From contig NC_012877.2 in the NCBI RefSeq assembly GCF_000003195.3, forward strand, positions 18,097,344 through 18,161,343: 64,000 nt of DNA, read 5' to 3'. Source of the stretch: Sorghum bicolor (lineage: Eukaryota; Streptophyta; Magnoliopsida; Poales; Poaceae). Positions 11,650 through 22,217 of this stretch are shown here, one piece after another (the stretch's first letter is position 1; every line of letters starts with the position of its first letter). The notes beneath the pieces were generated by a model. The model was not told the origin of the DNA, searched no databases, and saw only the letters and a program-made list of their open reading frames with translations. The translations under genes were made by a program, and so were the position numbers.

Positions 11650-11660
11650 TGGTATCAGAG
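11650..11660 (+). promoter_or_regulatory. Primer binding site of element E (initiator Met tRNA type)
   Basis: TGGTATCAGAG begins two bases after the LTR end. This is the standard Ty1/copia site complementary to the 3' end of initiator methionine tRNA. Confidence 0.85.
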
Positions 11661-11699
11661 ACTAGTGCTCATTATTTAGGCTTCACCTTCTAGAGAAAG

Positions 11700-12578
11700 A
11701 TGTCTAACGGGGATGAACCGCCACCCATGTTTGATGGGGATGACTTCCTGTGTTGGAAAATACGGATGGAGTCATACCTTGAGGCATGTGACTCAAAGTG
11801 CCTCAAAGCTGCGACCGAAGGGTTTACCCCTCCGGCAAAAGACGTCGTTCCTACTCCACAAGAACAAGAGAACGACAAGTGGAATGCAAAGGCCAAAAAC
11901 CACATCTTTAGAGGTCTTTGCAAAGAGGTGTTCAACCGCGTTTGGAACCACAAAACTGCCCATGCTCTATGGAAGGAACTTTGTGCGCTCCATGAGGGAT
12001 CAAAGAGTGAACGCGAGGAACGCTATCACTTAGTGATGAACAAGCTTAATAAATTTGAAATGCTTCCCAAAGAAAATGCTAATGAAATGTATTCTCGCTT
12101 GAATGTGATTGTAGAGGAGCCTAATGGACTTGGGCTCACTCAAATGAGTGCGGCGGATGTCGCAAGGAAGATACTATGTGTGCTTCATATTGAGAAATAT
12201 GGGCACATAGTAACCGTGCTTCATCAAGGCGATCTCTCCACCGCTACACCAACCGCCATATTGGGGAAGATCAATGCTCATGAGATGTATATGCACATGA
12301 ACCCCCAAGATGGCTCCTCATCGACCAAGAAGGAGAAGAAGGATTTGGCCCTTAAAGCTTCTCACAAGGGCAAAGCCAAGAAGATTGAAGTTAAGTCATC
12401 AACTTCAAGTGATGATGATGTATCCATTGCCCTCTTGGTGAGAAGAACCACCAAGATGTTGAAGAAGCTCAACAAGAATAGAGTCAACTTTGACCCCAAG
12501 AAGAAGAAGTTCTTCACAAGTAGCAAGAGGAAGCCCATCTCCGAGATGGATTGCTACAATTGTGGGGAACTTGGTCAT
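11700..12578 (+). pseudogene. gag: gag of element E, first part, cut in the zinc knuckle
   Basis: The ATG lies 40 bases after the primer site and opens 293 codons. The N-terminal half is a copia Gag: PPMFDGDDFLCWKIRMESYL near residues 8-27, then WNAKAKNHIF and the ALWKELCALHEGS region. A lysine- and serine-rich segment follows, with SSTSSDDDVSIALLVRR. The last residues start a CCHC zinc knuckle (CYNCGELGH) and are cut at 12578 by element D, which uses the next bases as its LTR start. A product would lose the RNA-binding knuckle. Gag continues at 22218 after D, with a stretch between them missing. There are no stops before the insertion. The known role of Gag is particle assembly and RNA packaging. 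Confidence 0.85.
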
Positions 12579-13445
12579 TGAAAGGTCCTAATATGGCTAG
12601 AGGGGGGGTGAATAGCCTATTTAAAAATTCTACAAACTCAGTAGAGCAAGAGGTTAGTAAATAACAAAGCGAAGCTTTTTGCTCTTGCTCTAAAGGGGTG
12701 TTTGCAAGCCACCTATCCAACAATTCTAGTTGATATAATCACTAGGCACACAAGAGCTATGTCTCTACTTACACTAGAGAGCTACCTAAAGTTTCTATAC
12801 AAGTATGTAAGCTACTCTAGTTTGCAAGAAAGTAAGAGAGAAGGTTTGAACTTTATACCACCGCGTAGAGGGGATGAACCAATCAATAATATGAAGTCCA
12901 ATCACCGGGAGAAATCCAAAGTACAATCACAATGGAGACACACGATTTTCTCCCGAGGTTCACGTGCTTGCCGGCACGCTACGTCCCCGTTGTGTCGACC
13001 AACACTTGGTGGTTCGGTGGCTAAGAGGTGTAGCATGAACCTCGTCCTCACTAGGACACCACAAGAACCTACCCACAAGTGAGGTAGCTCAATGACACGA
13101 GCAATCCACTAATGTTGCCTTTGGCTCTCCGCCGAGGTAGGCACAAACCTCTCACAATCACCGGGAGATGGCCACGAACAATCACCAACTCGTGCCAATC
13201 CTCCTCCGCTGCTCCAAGCCGTCTAGGTGGCGGCAACCACCAAGAGTAACAAGAAAACCGCAGCTAGAACGATCCCCAAGTGCCACTAGATGCAATCACT
13301 CAAGCAAATGCACTTGGAATCACTCCCAATCTCACAAAGATGTTTAATCTATGAAGGAGATGAGTGGGAGGTGTTTGCTTAGGCTCACAAGGATGTCAAG
13401 AATGTTAGAATGCTAAGAGAGTGAGCCCCAAGCCAGCCAAACACA

Positions 13446-13453
13446 TATTTATA
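13446..13453 (-). promoter_or_regulatory. TATA-like box in the 3' LTR of element D
   Basis: TATAAATA on the minus strand, just downstream of the CACCGGACGC cluster (13496-13945). The matching position in the 5' LTR is 21909-21916. Confidence 0.5.
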
Positions 13454-13495
13454 AGCCCCTCAAACAAATAGAGCCGTTGGCTCTTTCACTGGGCA

Positions 13496-13945
13496 AACTG
13501 CGGGGTCACCAGACGCTCTTAATGGGGCACCGGACGCTCAACACCTGCGTCCGGTGCTCCAGAAGCGGCCACGTGTCACTTTCTAAAACTCTCATATCAG
13601 AGTCTAACGGTCACCTGCAGTGCATCGGACGCGTCCGGTGCACGCCAGACTCATGTGCAGAGAGTTCCGCAAACCTGCGGGTCACCGGACGCTAAGCACC
13701 GGTAGCGTCCGGTGCTCACCGGACCCATGCGCAGAGAGGGTCGCAAAACGCCCGCACACCGGATGCTCCCTGAGCGTCAGGTGCTTCCAGTCAAACACTC
13801 CGACCGAAGTCAGATAGCACCGGACGTGTGAACAGGAGCTCCCCAGCGTCCGGTGTTCACCGTCTGGTGCTTAACCCTAGCACCACAGCACAACGGACGC
13901 TCAGCCTCAGCGTCCGGTGCCTCAATGGCCAGCGTCCGGTGAGTG
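13496..13945. repeat. CACCGGACGC motif cluster in the 3' LTR of D
   Basis: Many copies of caccggacgct and gcgtccggtg with small changes, for example at 13529, 13683 and 13905. The 5' LTR lacks about 21 bp around 13505-13525 that contain one motif, which suggests gain or loss of units. Confidence 0.8.
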
Positions 13946-14556
13946 TTTCTCTGCGAGGAACACTCCCGCGACTTCTCTAAATTTCCCACCGGCGCAATAG
14001 AAAATATGCATTTCATTTTCTCAAAAGCGCCGAATGTGCGCAATAGAAAATATGCATTTCATCCTCTCTCTACCCTTCAAACTCCAACTCCTTCTCAAAG
14101 TGTGCCAACACCACAACGTGTAAACCAACAAGTGCACGTGTGTTAGTATTTTCACAAACAAATTCTTTGAAGGAGTTAAGTTAGCTCACTAGGTTCTAAA
14201 TGCATGCACATGAACAATGACACCTAGTGGCACTTGATAACCGCTTAGCCAAAGAATTCCCCTTTTTATAGTACGGCTATCTATCCTAAATGTGATCACA
14301 CCCTCTATGGTGTCTTGATCACCAAAACTAAAACCCTAGACAATACCTTTGCCTTGATCTCCATAGGGTTTTGTTTTTCTCTTTCTTCTTTTTCAAGTTG
14401 AGCACTTGATCATCTTGTGGTCATCACCATCATCACCATGATCATCACTTGCTCCATCACTTGGCATGTACCAACCTCATTAAGTCTACACACACTTAGT
14501 ATAGAGGTTAGTACTTAGGGTTTCATCAATTATCCAAAACCAAACTAGGGCTTTCA

Positions 14557-15667
14557 ATCTCCCCCTTTTTGGTAATTGATGACAACCCTTTTTACAAAGA
14601 TTTTCAATAAAATTTTCTTGGATTCATGTTGCTTGCCCAAGCATTTGTCCATGTGTATAGGTTATGGACAAGTTTCATAAAACCAAATTGGTAGCAATTG
14701 CTCCCCCTACATATGTGATAAGAGTTTGGATTTGAAAGCTTGCACATATGCTTGAATAGGAAATATAGGAGTCAATTTCTACCAAATGATGCTAAGGTGT
14801 AAAGAATGGACCTTTGAAGCGTGATACCAATCGGAGTTGCCAATGTATACCATCCTTAGCACCATTAGTAGCTAGACATTCACAAAACTAGAACACCCCG
14901 TGAGATCAACATTATAAACAAGGTTCTAGTACCACTTGTGAAATAACTAAAAATCTAGTTACTCTACCTATGCATGCTAGTTTTTCATTTCATCAATCAA
15001 ACTTACAACTAGCATACACCACACAAGCAAGGCATTGGAGAGAAAGCTTCTAAAGTTAATGCAAATGCAAGCAACCATATGTGATGCACATACAAATGCA
15101 ATAAACAAGTTTATGAGCTTGCTCCCCCTACTTGTGTGCTTCAAAATTTTAATTGATCCCCTTCTTTTATCATGTTACTCCCCTATCTTAAAATCTTTGG
15201 AAATTTTCTCCCCCTTTGTCATCAATGACCATAAAAGGTGAGCTCAAACTTTAGATAGGGTAGTGTGAAACCATGTGAAGTGAGATCTTTTTCCCAAATT
15301 GGTCGAATCTAGATTACTTGCCTAAGATATTTAACTCGGTTTGATCCAAGGACAAGCTTCTTCACACCTCCAAATAAGGGTTATCTTGTACCATGTTGAG
15401 TTAAACACTTATAGCTCATATTCTAGATCAAACACTAGGATTGCAAGCCCCCAAACATGTCATATGCTACCACTAGATCAAGTCAAGCATAGAAGCAATA
15501 GTGGTACCATATACGCATCAAATTCAATTGATTTTCATGAATGAGCCTAAAACATGTAAGGAATGACTAAATGCACTAAACAAGTCCTTAGCATAGGATG
15601 GATGACATGTCAAACAATTTTACCTTGCTTTGCTCGAAGGTGAGGCATGTCATATAGTGGGGGTGCA
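14557..15667 (-). other. 3' untranslated region of element D with several polypurine-like tracts
   Basis: No gene is visible. Besides the tract at the LTR edge, the run ctccccct recurs near 14701, 15122 and 15209, with a shorter form near 15179. On the element strand these read aggggga(g), so they are candidate extra polypurine primers. The corresponding region of element E has the same motif once, near 27055. Confidence 0.6.
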
Positions 15668-18600
15668 TCAACACATATTTGAGAAGTCAAGTATGTTCAA
15701 TTCATTCCTTAGCTTGCAAAACCTCTTCTCATCAACTGGCTTGGTGAATATATCAGCAAGTTGATCATCGGTGCCTATACTCTCAATGCAAATGTCCCCT
15801 TTTTGTTGGTGATCTCTTATGAAGTGATGGCAGACATCTATGTGCTTTGTCCTTGAGTGTTGAACCGGATTGTTGGTGAGCTTCACGGCACTTTCATTGT
15901 CACATAGCAATGGAACTTGCTTGAAGTTGATTCCAAAGTCCTTCAATGTTGCCTTCATCCATAGGATTTGTGCACAACAACTACCGGCCGCAATGTACTC
16001 CGCTTCGGCGGTTGATAGTGCGACACTATTTTCCTTCTTGGATGACCATGAGACAAGTGATCTTCCCAATAGTTGACATGTGCCCGATGTGCTTCTTCTT
16101 TCAACTTTGCATCCCGCATAGTCCGAATCGGAATATCCAACAAGTTCAAACTTTGCACCTTTGGGATACCACAAACCAACATTTTGTGTATGCTTCAAGT
16201 ACCTCAACATTCTCTTTGTTGCTTTCAAGTGACTTTCTCTTGGTGAGGCTTGAAATCTTGCACACATGCATACACTAAACATGACATCCGGTCTTGATGC
16301 GGTCACATAGAGTAGGCTTCCAATCATAGATCGATATAACTTTTGATCCACCATATTTCCACTTGTATCACTATCTAGGCTTCCATTTGTTCCCATTGGA
16401 GTGCTAATTGATTTTGCATCATCCATACCAAAGTTCTTGAGCATGTCTTTTATGTACTTGCCTTGACTCACAAATGTGCCATTCTTCAATTTCTTGATTT
16501 GAAGACCAAGGAAGTAACTAAGCTCTCCAATCATTGACATCTCAAACTCATTAGCCATCATGTTGCCAAACTCTTCACAAAATTCTTGGTTGGTTGATCC
16601 AAATATGATATCATCAACATAGATTTGCAACACAAACAAGTCTTTGCCAATCTTCTTGGTGAAGAGAGTGGTGTCAACTTTGCCCATCTTGAAACCTTTA
16701 GAGAGTAAGAAGTCTCTCAATCTCTCATACCATGCTCTTGGTGCTTGCTTCAAACCATACAATGCCTTTCTTAGCTTGTAAACATGGTTGGGTTTCTTGT
16801 CATCTTCAAAACCGGGAGGTTGCTCAACATAAACTTCTCCATTGATATAGCCATTGAGAAATGCACTCTTTACATCCATTTGATATAACTTGATATTATG
16901 TGCACAAGCATAGGCCAACAAGATCCTAATTGCTTCCAATCTTGCAACCGGGGCATATGTTTCACCAAAGTCAAGACCTTCAACTTGAGTATAGCCTTGT
17001 GCTACCAATCTTGCTTTGTTCCTTACAACTATCCCATCTTGATCTTGTTTGTTGCGAAAGACCCATCTAGTGCCAATGACATTATGATCACTAGGCCTCT
17101 CAACTAATTCCCATACTTGATTTCTCTTGAAGTTGTTAAGCTCTTCATGCATAGCATTTACCCAATCAACATCTCTCAAAGCTTCATCAATCTTCTTTGG
17201 CTCAATGTGAGACACAAAGGAGAAATGCTCACAAAATGATGCTAATCTTGATCTAGTTTGCACTCCTCTTTGAATATCACCAATGATATGATCCAATAGA
17301 TGATCTCTTGCAATATTTGTTGGTTGGAGTATTTGCACTTGATTGCTTGCACTTGGTTGATCATGAGATGATGTACTAGCTTGTTGATCTTGCACTTGAG
17401 TACCACTTGTACTAGCTTGATTTTGATCATGAGAACCTCTAGCTTGCACATTAGAGGTAGGAAGCACTTGATCTTTGTCATCTTCAACATCAATCACCTC
17501 TCTAGGCCTCAAATCACCAATATCCATATTCCTCATTGCATCGGCCAATTGAGTGCCTCTTACATCATCTAGATTCTCATCTTCCTCTTGAGACCCATTG
17601 GTTTCATCAAACTCAACATCATGCACCTCCTCAAGAGTACCACTAGCCAAATTCCAAACTCTATAAGCTTTGCTAGTAGTGGAGTAACCAAGCAAAAAGC
17701 CTTCATCACATTTCTTTTCAAATTTGCTCAATCTAGTGCCTTTCTTCAATATGTAGAATTTGCAACCAAAAACCCAAAAGTATGCAATATTGGGCTTTCT
17801 TCCATTCAAGAGCTCATATGGAGTCTTCTCCATCATTCGGTGACAATAGAGTCGGTTGCTATAGTAGCAAGCCGTGTTGATTGCTTCGGCCCAAAAAGAA
17901 TGACTCACATTATACTCACTCAACATTGATCTTGCCATGTCAATCAAGGTTCTATTCTTTCTCTCTATGAGACCATTTGATTGTGGAGTGTACTTGGCCG
18001 AGAATTGATGCCTAATACCAAATTCATCACAAAGCTCATCAACTCTTGTATTCTTGAATTCACTTCCATTGTCACTTCTCACTTTCTTGATGGTTGTTTC
18101 AAACTCATTGTGTATTCTCTTGACAAATGATTTGAAGGTTGCAAAAGCATCACTCTTGTCACTAAGAAAGAATACCCATGTATATCTTGTGAAATCATCC
18201 ACTATCACAAATCCATATTTGTTTCCAGCAATGCTTGTATATGTGGTTGGTCCAAATAGGTCCATGTGCAACAACTCAAATGCCTTGCATGTACTCATGA
18301 TACTTTTCTTTGGATGAGTGTTGCCAACTTGTTTTCCGGCTTGACATGGACTACAATGCTTGTCTTTCTCAAATGTGACATCTTTCAAGCCTCTAACAAG
18401 ATCATGCTTGACTAACTTGTTCAATTGTTTCATACCAACATGACCAAGCCTTCTATGCCATAACCAACCCATGCTAGATTTAGTGAGCAAGCATGTTGAT
18501 AATTGAGCTTCACTAGCATTGAAATCAACCAAGTATAGATTCTCATATCTAAAGCCTTTGAATATCAAGTTAGAGCCATCTACACTTATGATCTCTACAT

Positions 18601-18889
18601 CATCAACTCCAAATATGCACTTGAAACCAAGATCACAAAGTTGAGCTACGAATAGCAAGTTGAAGTTCAAGCTCTCTACTAGTAGCACATTGGAAATGCT
18701 CAAGTCATTGGATATAGCAATTTTACCAAGCCCTTTGACCTTGCCTTTGCCATTGTCGCCAAATGTGATACTATCAACACCAATGTCATCATTTGGATTG
18801 ATTGAATTGAACATTCTTGAATCACCGGTCATGTGTTGTGTGCACCCACTATCAAGCTCCCAATGCCTTCCTCTGGCTTTATAGTTTAT
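15668..18889 (-). CDS. pol: pol polyprotein of element D (protease, integrase, RT, RNase H)
   Basis: An unbroken frame of 1074 codons, read from the base after a TAG at 18890-18892. The first ATG of the frame is at 18832, inside the protease, so translation probably does not start there. Order: protease active site LDSGCTQHMTG near 18845; GAG-pre-integrase HRRLGHVG with the later CSPCQAGK; integrase core with Asp in LLHMDLFGP, Asp in VRSDNGSEF and Glu in SNGLIERKNR; a glutamine- and serine-rich linker; RT with YVDDIIFGS near 16610-16636; RNase H with YSDSDYAGC, STAEAEYIAA and CDNESAVKL. The PR-IN-RT-RH order is Ty1/copia. Gag ends at a TGA at 18902, twelve bases before this frame opens, so pol needs read-through or splicing. 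All catalytic residues I looked for are present. Confidence 0.93.
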   Translation of the reverse strand: MNYKARGRHWELDSGCTQHMTGDSRMFNSINPNDDIGVDSITFGDNGKGKVKGLGKIAISNDLSISNVLLVESLNFNLLFVAQLCDLGFKCIFGVDDVEIISVDGSNLIFKGFRYENLYLVDFNASEAQLSTCLLTKSSMGWLWHRRLGHVGMKQLNKLVKHDLVRGLKDVTFEKDKHCSPCQAGKQVGNTHPKKSIMSTCKAFELLHMDLFGPTTYTSIAGNKYGFVIVDDFTRYTWVFFLSDKSDAFATFKSFVKRIHNEFETTIKKVRSDNGSEFKNTRVDELCDEFGIRHQFSAKYTPQSNGLIERKNRTLIDMARSMLSEYNVSHSFWAEAINTACYYSNRLYCHRMMEKTPYELLNGRKPNIAYFWVFGCKFYILKKGTRLSKFEKKCDEGFLLGYSTTSKAYRVWNLASGTLEEVHDVEFDETNGSQEEDENLDDVRGTQLADAMRNMDIGDLRPREVIDVEDDKDQVLPTSNVQARGSHDQNQASTSGTQVQDQQASTSSHDQPSASNQVQILQPTNIARDHLLDHIIGDIQRGVQTRSRLASFCEHFSFVSHIEPKKIDEALRDVDWVNAMHEELNNFKRNQVWELVERPSDHNVIGTRWVFRNKQDQDGIVVRNKARLVAQGYTQVEGLDFGETYAPVARLEAIRILLAYACAHNIKLYQMDVKSAFLNGYINGEVYVEQPPGFEDDKKPNHVYKLRKALYGLKQAPRAWYERLRDFLLSKGFKMGKVDTTLFTKKIGKDLFVLQIYVDDIIFGSTNQEFCEEFGNMMANEFEMSMIGELSYFLGLQIKKLKNGTFVSQGKYIKDMLKNFGMDDAKSISTPMGTNGSLDSDTSGNMVDQKLYRSMIGSLLYVTASRPDVMFSVCMCARFQASPRESHLKATKRMLRYLKHTQNVGLWYPKGAKFELVGYSDSDYAGCKVERRSTSGTCQLLGRSLVSWSSKKENSVALSTAEAEYIAAGSCCAQILWMKATLKDFGINFKQVPLLCDNESAVKLTNNPVQHSRTKHIDVCHHFIRDHQQKGDICIESIGTDDQLADIFTKPVDEKRFCKLRNELNILDFSNMC

Positions 18890-18901
18890 CTACAAAACAA
18901 A

Positions 18902-20981
18902 TCAATGTTTCTTAGGTACCCATACTTGTTTGGGTCCTTGGAGGTTAGTGACTAAGCTTTTTGGTACCCAAATGGCCTTCTTCTTTGGACCCACAATTGG
19001 TGTACCAACAAACTTAGCATGCACACCCTTCTCACCCTTGGTAAGCACATAACAAGAATCAAAAGGAATGTAAGATACATTAGCATTTTTCTTGTTCTTG
19101 TTCATTTTATTGCAATTAAGCTCTAGGTGCCCAACTTGCTTGCATCTATTGCAATACCGACCATTGCTCTTCACCAAGCTAGGCTTGTGAGTTGCAAAGG
19201 CCGCCTTGCCTTTCTTGGGGGTATAGCCTAATCCCTCTTTGTTGAGAGAAAACCTTTGGCTACCCAAGCACTTTAGCAAGCGGGCCTCACCCGCATAGGC
19301 CTTGCCTAGGGCATGAGTGAGCTCATCCACCTCTATCTTGAGAGTCTCATTCTCAACCTTTAGTGAAGCATCACAAGTGATACCAACACTAGAAGTGGAG
19401 GTAGAGTTTGTGGTGGTGGATGAAGACCTACAAGAAGAATTAGTGGCAACAACAATAGGTGGGTTGGGTGATTCTTTAATTAAGTCACATGTTGTGCCCA
19501 CATCACGATACAACAACCTTTTCCTTGTTCTCTTCTAACAACAAGGAGTGAGCTTTCTCAAGCTTGGTGTGAGCCTTGCCAAGCTTCTCATGGGCTTCCA
19601 CTAGCCTCTCATGATTAGCATTGAGCTCATCAAAGGATTGCTCAAAAGCTTTTAACTTCTTTGTCAATTCTTTGCACTTCTTGTTTTTAGATTGAATGAG
19701 AGAATCGGCTTGCTCTAACATGTCCATGAGTTGTTCATTAGTGAATTCATTTTCATCATCACTATCACTATCATGTTCATGTTCACTTTCACTTTCACTC
19801 TCATCATATTGTACCTTGTGGCCCTTGGCCATGAAGCATGAAGGAGTGTTGAAGAGTGATGGCTTGTTGATAGCAATGCTTGCAAGCGCCTTCTTCTTGG
19901 ATGCCTTGTCATCATCACTAGAATCATCATCCGAAGAAGCATCACTATCCCATGTCACAACATAGGATCCACCCTTCTTCTTCTTCTTGAAGACCATCTT
20001 CTTCTCTTTCTTTTCTTTCTTCTCCTTCTTGTTCTTCTTGTCATGCTCATCATTGTCACTATTGTAAGGACAATCTGCCACAATATGATCGGGGCTCTTG
20101 CACTTGTAGCATAGTCTCACATGCTCCTTGTTCTTGAAATGATCTCTTATCTTTCTTGTATGGTAGCCCTTCTTCTTCATCATCTTGCCAAATTTGCGGA
20201 CAAAGAGTGCTAGTGCTTCATCATCACTATCATCATTGGAGCACTCCTCATCGCTTGATTCTTCCTTCTTGGCTTTGCCCTTGTTCTTGCTCTTGGATGA
20301 AGAGCTAGCTTTGAATGCTACACTCTTCTTCTTCTTGTCATCATCATCCTTCTTCATGACCTCATCATCATCATTGTCATTGTATTGATCTTCGGTCATG
20401 ACATCTCCAAGTACCCCATTGGGAGATACACCGGTCAATCCACCTCTAAAGATGATTGTTCTCAATGTCTTGAACCTCTTGGGTAAGCACATTAAGAACT
20501 TGTGAATGAAGTCCTCATCCTTCACTTTCTCACCAAGGCCCTTGAGATCATTGATGATGACTTGGAGCCTATAGAACATCTCCGGTATTGATTCATCATC
20601 CTTCATCTTGAAGTTTGAAAGCTTGTCCTTGAGCATGTACAACTTGGCACTTTTTACCATTGTAATGCCCTCATATGTTTCTTCAAGCCTTGTCCACACT
20701 TCACTAGCCTTCTCAAGATCTTTGACTTGCTCAAACACTTTTGAATCAATGCCATTGTATATTGTGTTGAGAGCCATAGTATTGCATTGCTTGTTTGCTC
20801 TCTCATTGTCGGTGGGGTTAGCCGGATCAAGAATCACAAAGTCATTTTCAGTGAATTCCCACACTCTATCATTTATTGATCCAAGATACATTTTCATCTT
20901 TCTTTTCCAATAGTCAAAAGAACTTGTGCCATCAAAGAATGGTGGTTTTCCCCCAACATGGTTGAATACTATTTGAGCCAT
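18902..20981 (-). CDS. gag: gag of element D with one frame change
   Basis: The ATG at 20981 lies 50 bases after the primer site. The first frame runs 492 codons to 19503; a second frame, overlapping from 19516, runs to the TGA at 18902. The switch equals a net gain of one base or loss of two, near 19505. N-terminal capsid-like region: GKPPFFDGTSSFDYWKRKM at residues 11-29 and a VWTRLEETYEG block. Two acidic, lysine-rich low-complexity stretches follow, with the knuckle CYKCKSPDHIVADC between them and a coiled-coil-like segment near 19560-19650. A second knuckle, CNRCKQVGHLELNC, lies near 19130. The end is GPKQVWVPKKH. Two knuckles and a long acidic middle are seen in E as well. Roles: particle assembly and RNA binding. 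Confidence 0.9.
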
Positions 20982-21030
20982 AATTTGAGCACCGAGGTTG
21001 TTAAGCCTTCACAAAAACGGTGACCACGGC

Positions 21031-21040
21031 CCTGATACCA
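21031..21040 (-). promoter_or_regulatory. Primer binding site of element D
   Basis: TGGTATCAGG on the minus strand, two bases from the LTR end at 21043. It is the methionine tRNA type and nearly identical to that of element E. Confidence 0.85.
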
Positions 21041-21042
21041 CT

Positions 21043-22217
21043 TGAAAGGTCCTAATATGGCTAGAGGGGGGTGAATAGCCTATTTAAAAATTCTACAAAC
21101 TCAGTAGAGCAAGAGGTTAGTAAATAACAAAGCGAAGCTTTTTGCTCTAGCTCTAAAGGGGTGTTTGCAAGCCACCTATCCAACAATTCTAGTTGAGATA
21201 ATCACTAGGCACACAAGAGCTATGTCTCTACTTACACTAGAGAGCTACCTAAAGTTTCTATACAAGTATGTAAGCTACTCTAGTTTGCAAGAAAGTAAGA
21301 GAGAAGGTTTGAACTTTATACCACCGCGTAGAGGGGATGAACCAATCAATAATATGAAGTCCAATCTCCAGGAGAAATCCAAAGTACAATCACAATGGAG
21401 ACACACGATTTTCTCCCGAGGTTCACGTGCTTGACGGCACGCTACGTCCCCGTTGTGTCGACCAACACTTGGTGGTTCGGTGGCTAACAGGTGTAGCATG
21501 AACCTCGTCCTCACTAGGACACCACAAGAACCTACCCACAAGTGAGGTAGCTCAATGACACGAGCAATCCACTAATGTTGCCTTTGGCTCTCCGCCGAGG
21601 TAGGCACAAAGCTCTCACAATCACCGGGAGATGGCCACGAACAATCACCAACTCATGCCAATCCTCCTCCGCTGCTCCAAGCCGTCTAGGTGGCGGCAAC
21701 CACCATGAGTAACAAGAAAACCGCAGCTAGAACGATCCCCAAGTGCCACTAGATGCAATCACTCAAGCAAATGCACTTGGAATCACTCCCAATCTCACAA
21801 AGATGTTTAATCTATGAAGGAGATGAGTGGGAGGTGTTTGCTTAGGCTCACAAGGATGTCAAGAATGTTAGAATGCCAAGAGAGTGAGCCCCAAGCCAGC
21901 CAAACACGTATTTATAAGCCCCTCAAACAAATAGAGCCGTTGGCTCTTTCACTGGGCAAACTGCGGGGTCACCGGACGCTCAACACCTGCGTCCGGTGCT
22001 CCAGAAGCGGCCACGTGTCACCTTCTGAAACTCTTGTGTCAGAGTCTAACGGTCACCTGCAGTGCACCGGACGCTGAGCAAGTTAGCACCGGACGCGTCC
22101 GGTGCACGCCAGACTCATTCGCAGAGAGTTCCGCAAACCTGCGGGTCACCGGATGCTAAGCACCGGTAGCGTCCGGTGCTCACCGGACCCATGCGCAGAG
22201 AGGGTCGCAAAACGCCC
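21043..22217 (-). mobile_element. 5' LTR of element D, truncated
   Basis: Collinear with 12579-13752 of the 3' LTR with scattered single-base changes. It stops at gcaaaacgccc, after which gag coding sequence of element E begins. About 800 bp, including the TGAAAGCCC outer end, are missing. The CACCGGACGC cluster is partly kept (21966-22190), including the perfect 18-base palindrome CACCGGACGCGTCCGGTG at 22087-22104. The TATA-like box is at 21909-21916. With the outer U3 lost, promoter function is doubtful. Confidence 0.88.

Larger units (their letters stand above)
12579..14556 (-). mobile_element. 3' LTR of element D, 1978 bp
   Basis: The plus strand starts TGAAAGGTCC and ends GGGCTTTCA, with TGAAAG/CTTTCA inverted ends. 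Next to 14556 is the pyrimidine run atctcccccttttt, which on the element strand is the polypurine tract aaaaagggggagat. The same family gives the solo LTR at 60225-62064. Two short near-identical stretches 'aatagaaaatatgcatttca' occur at 13998 and 14041. Confidence 0.9.
12579..22217 (-). mobile_element. SIRE-type copia element D, near complete, inserted in gag of E
   Basis: On the minus strand the order is truncated 5' LTR (22217-21043), primer site, gag (20981-18902), pol (18889-15668), 3' UTR and 3' LTR (14556-12579). The left target flank is GTCAT (12574-12578). The matching copy on the right is lost, because about 800 bp of the 5' LTR are missing at the 22217/22218 junction together with part of E's gag. 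The two LTR parts that can be compared differ by roughly 2 percent by my own count. Pol is unbroken, and gag has one frame change. It is among the younger insertions here. Confidence 0.9.

Noticed and set aside
22102..22217. Open frame running from D's LTR into E's gag
   Set aside because: A chance in-frame junction at the deletion scar. The first 39 codons are LTR sequence and also occur, without gag, in the other LTR copy.
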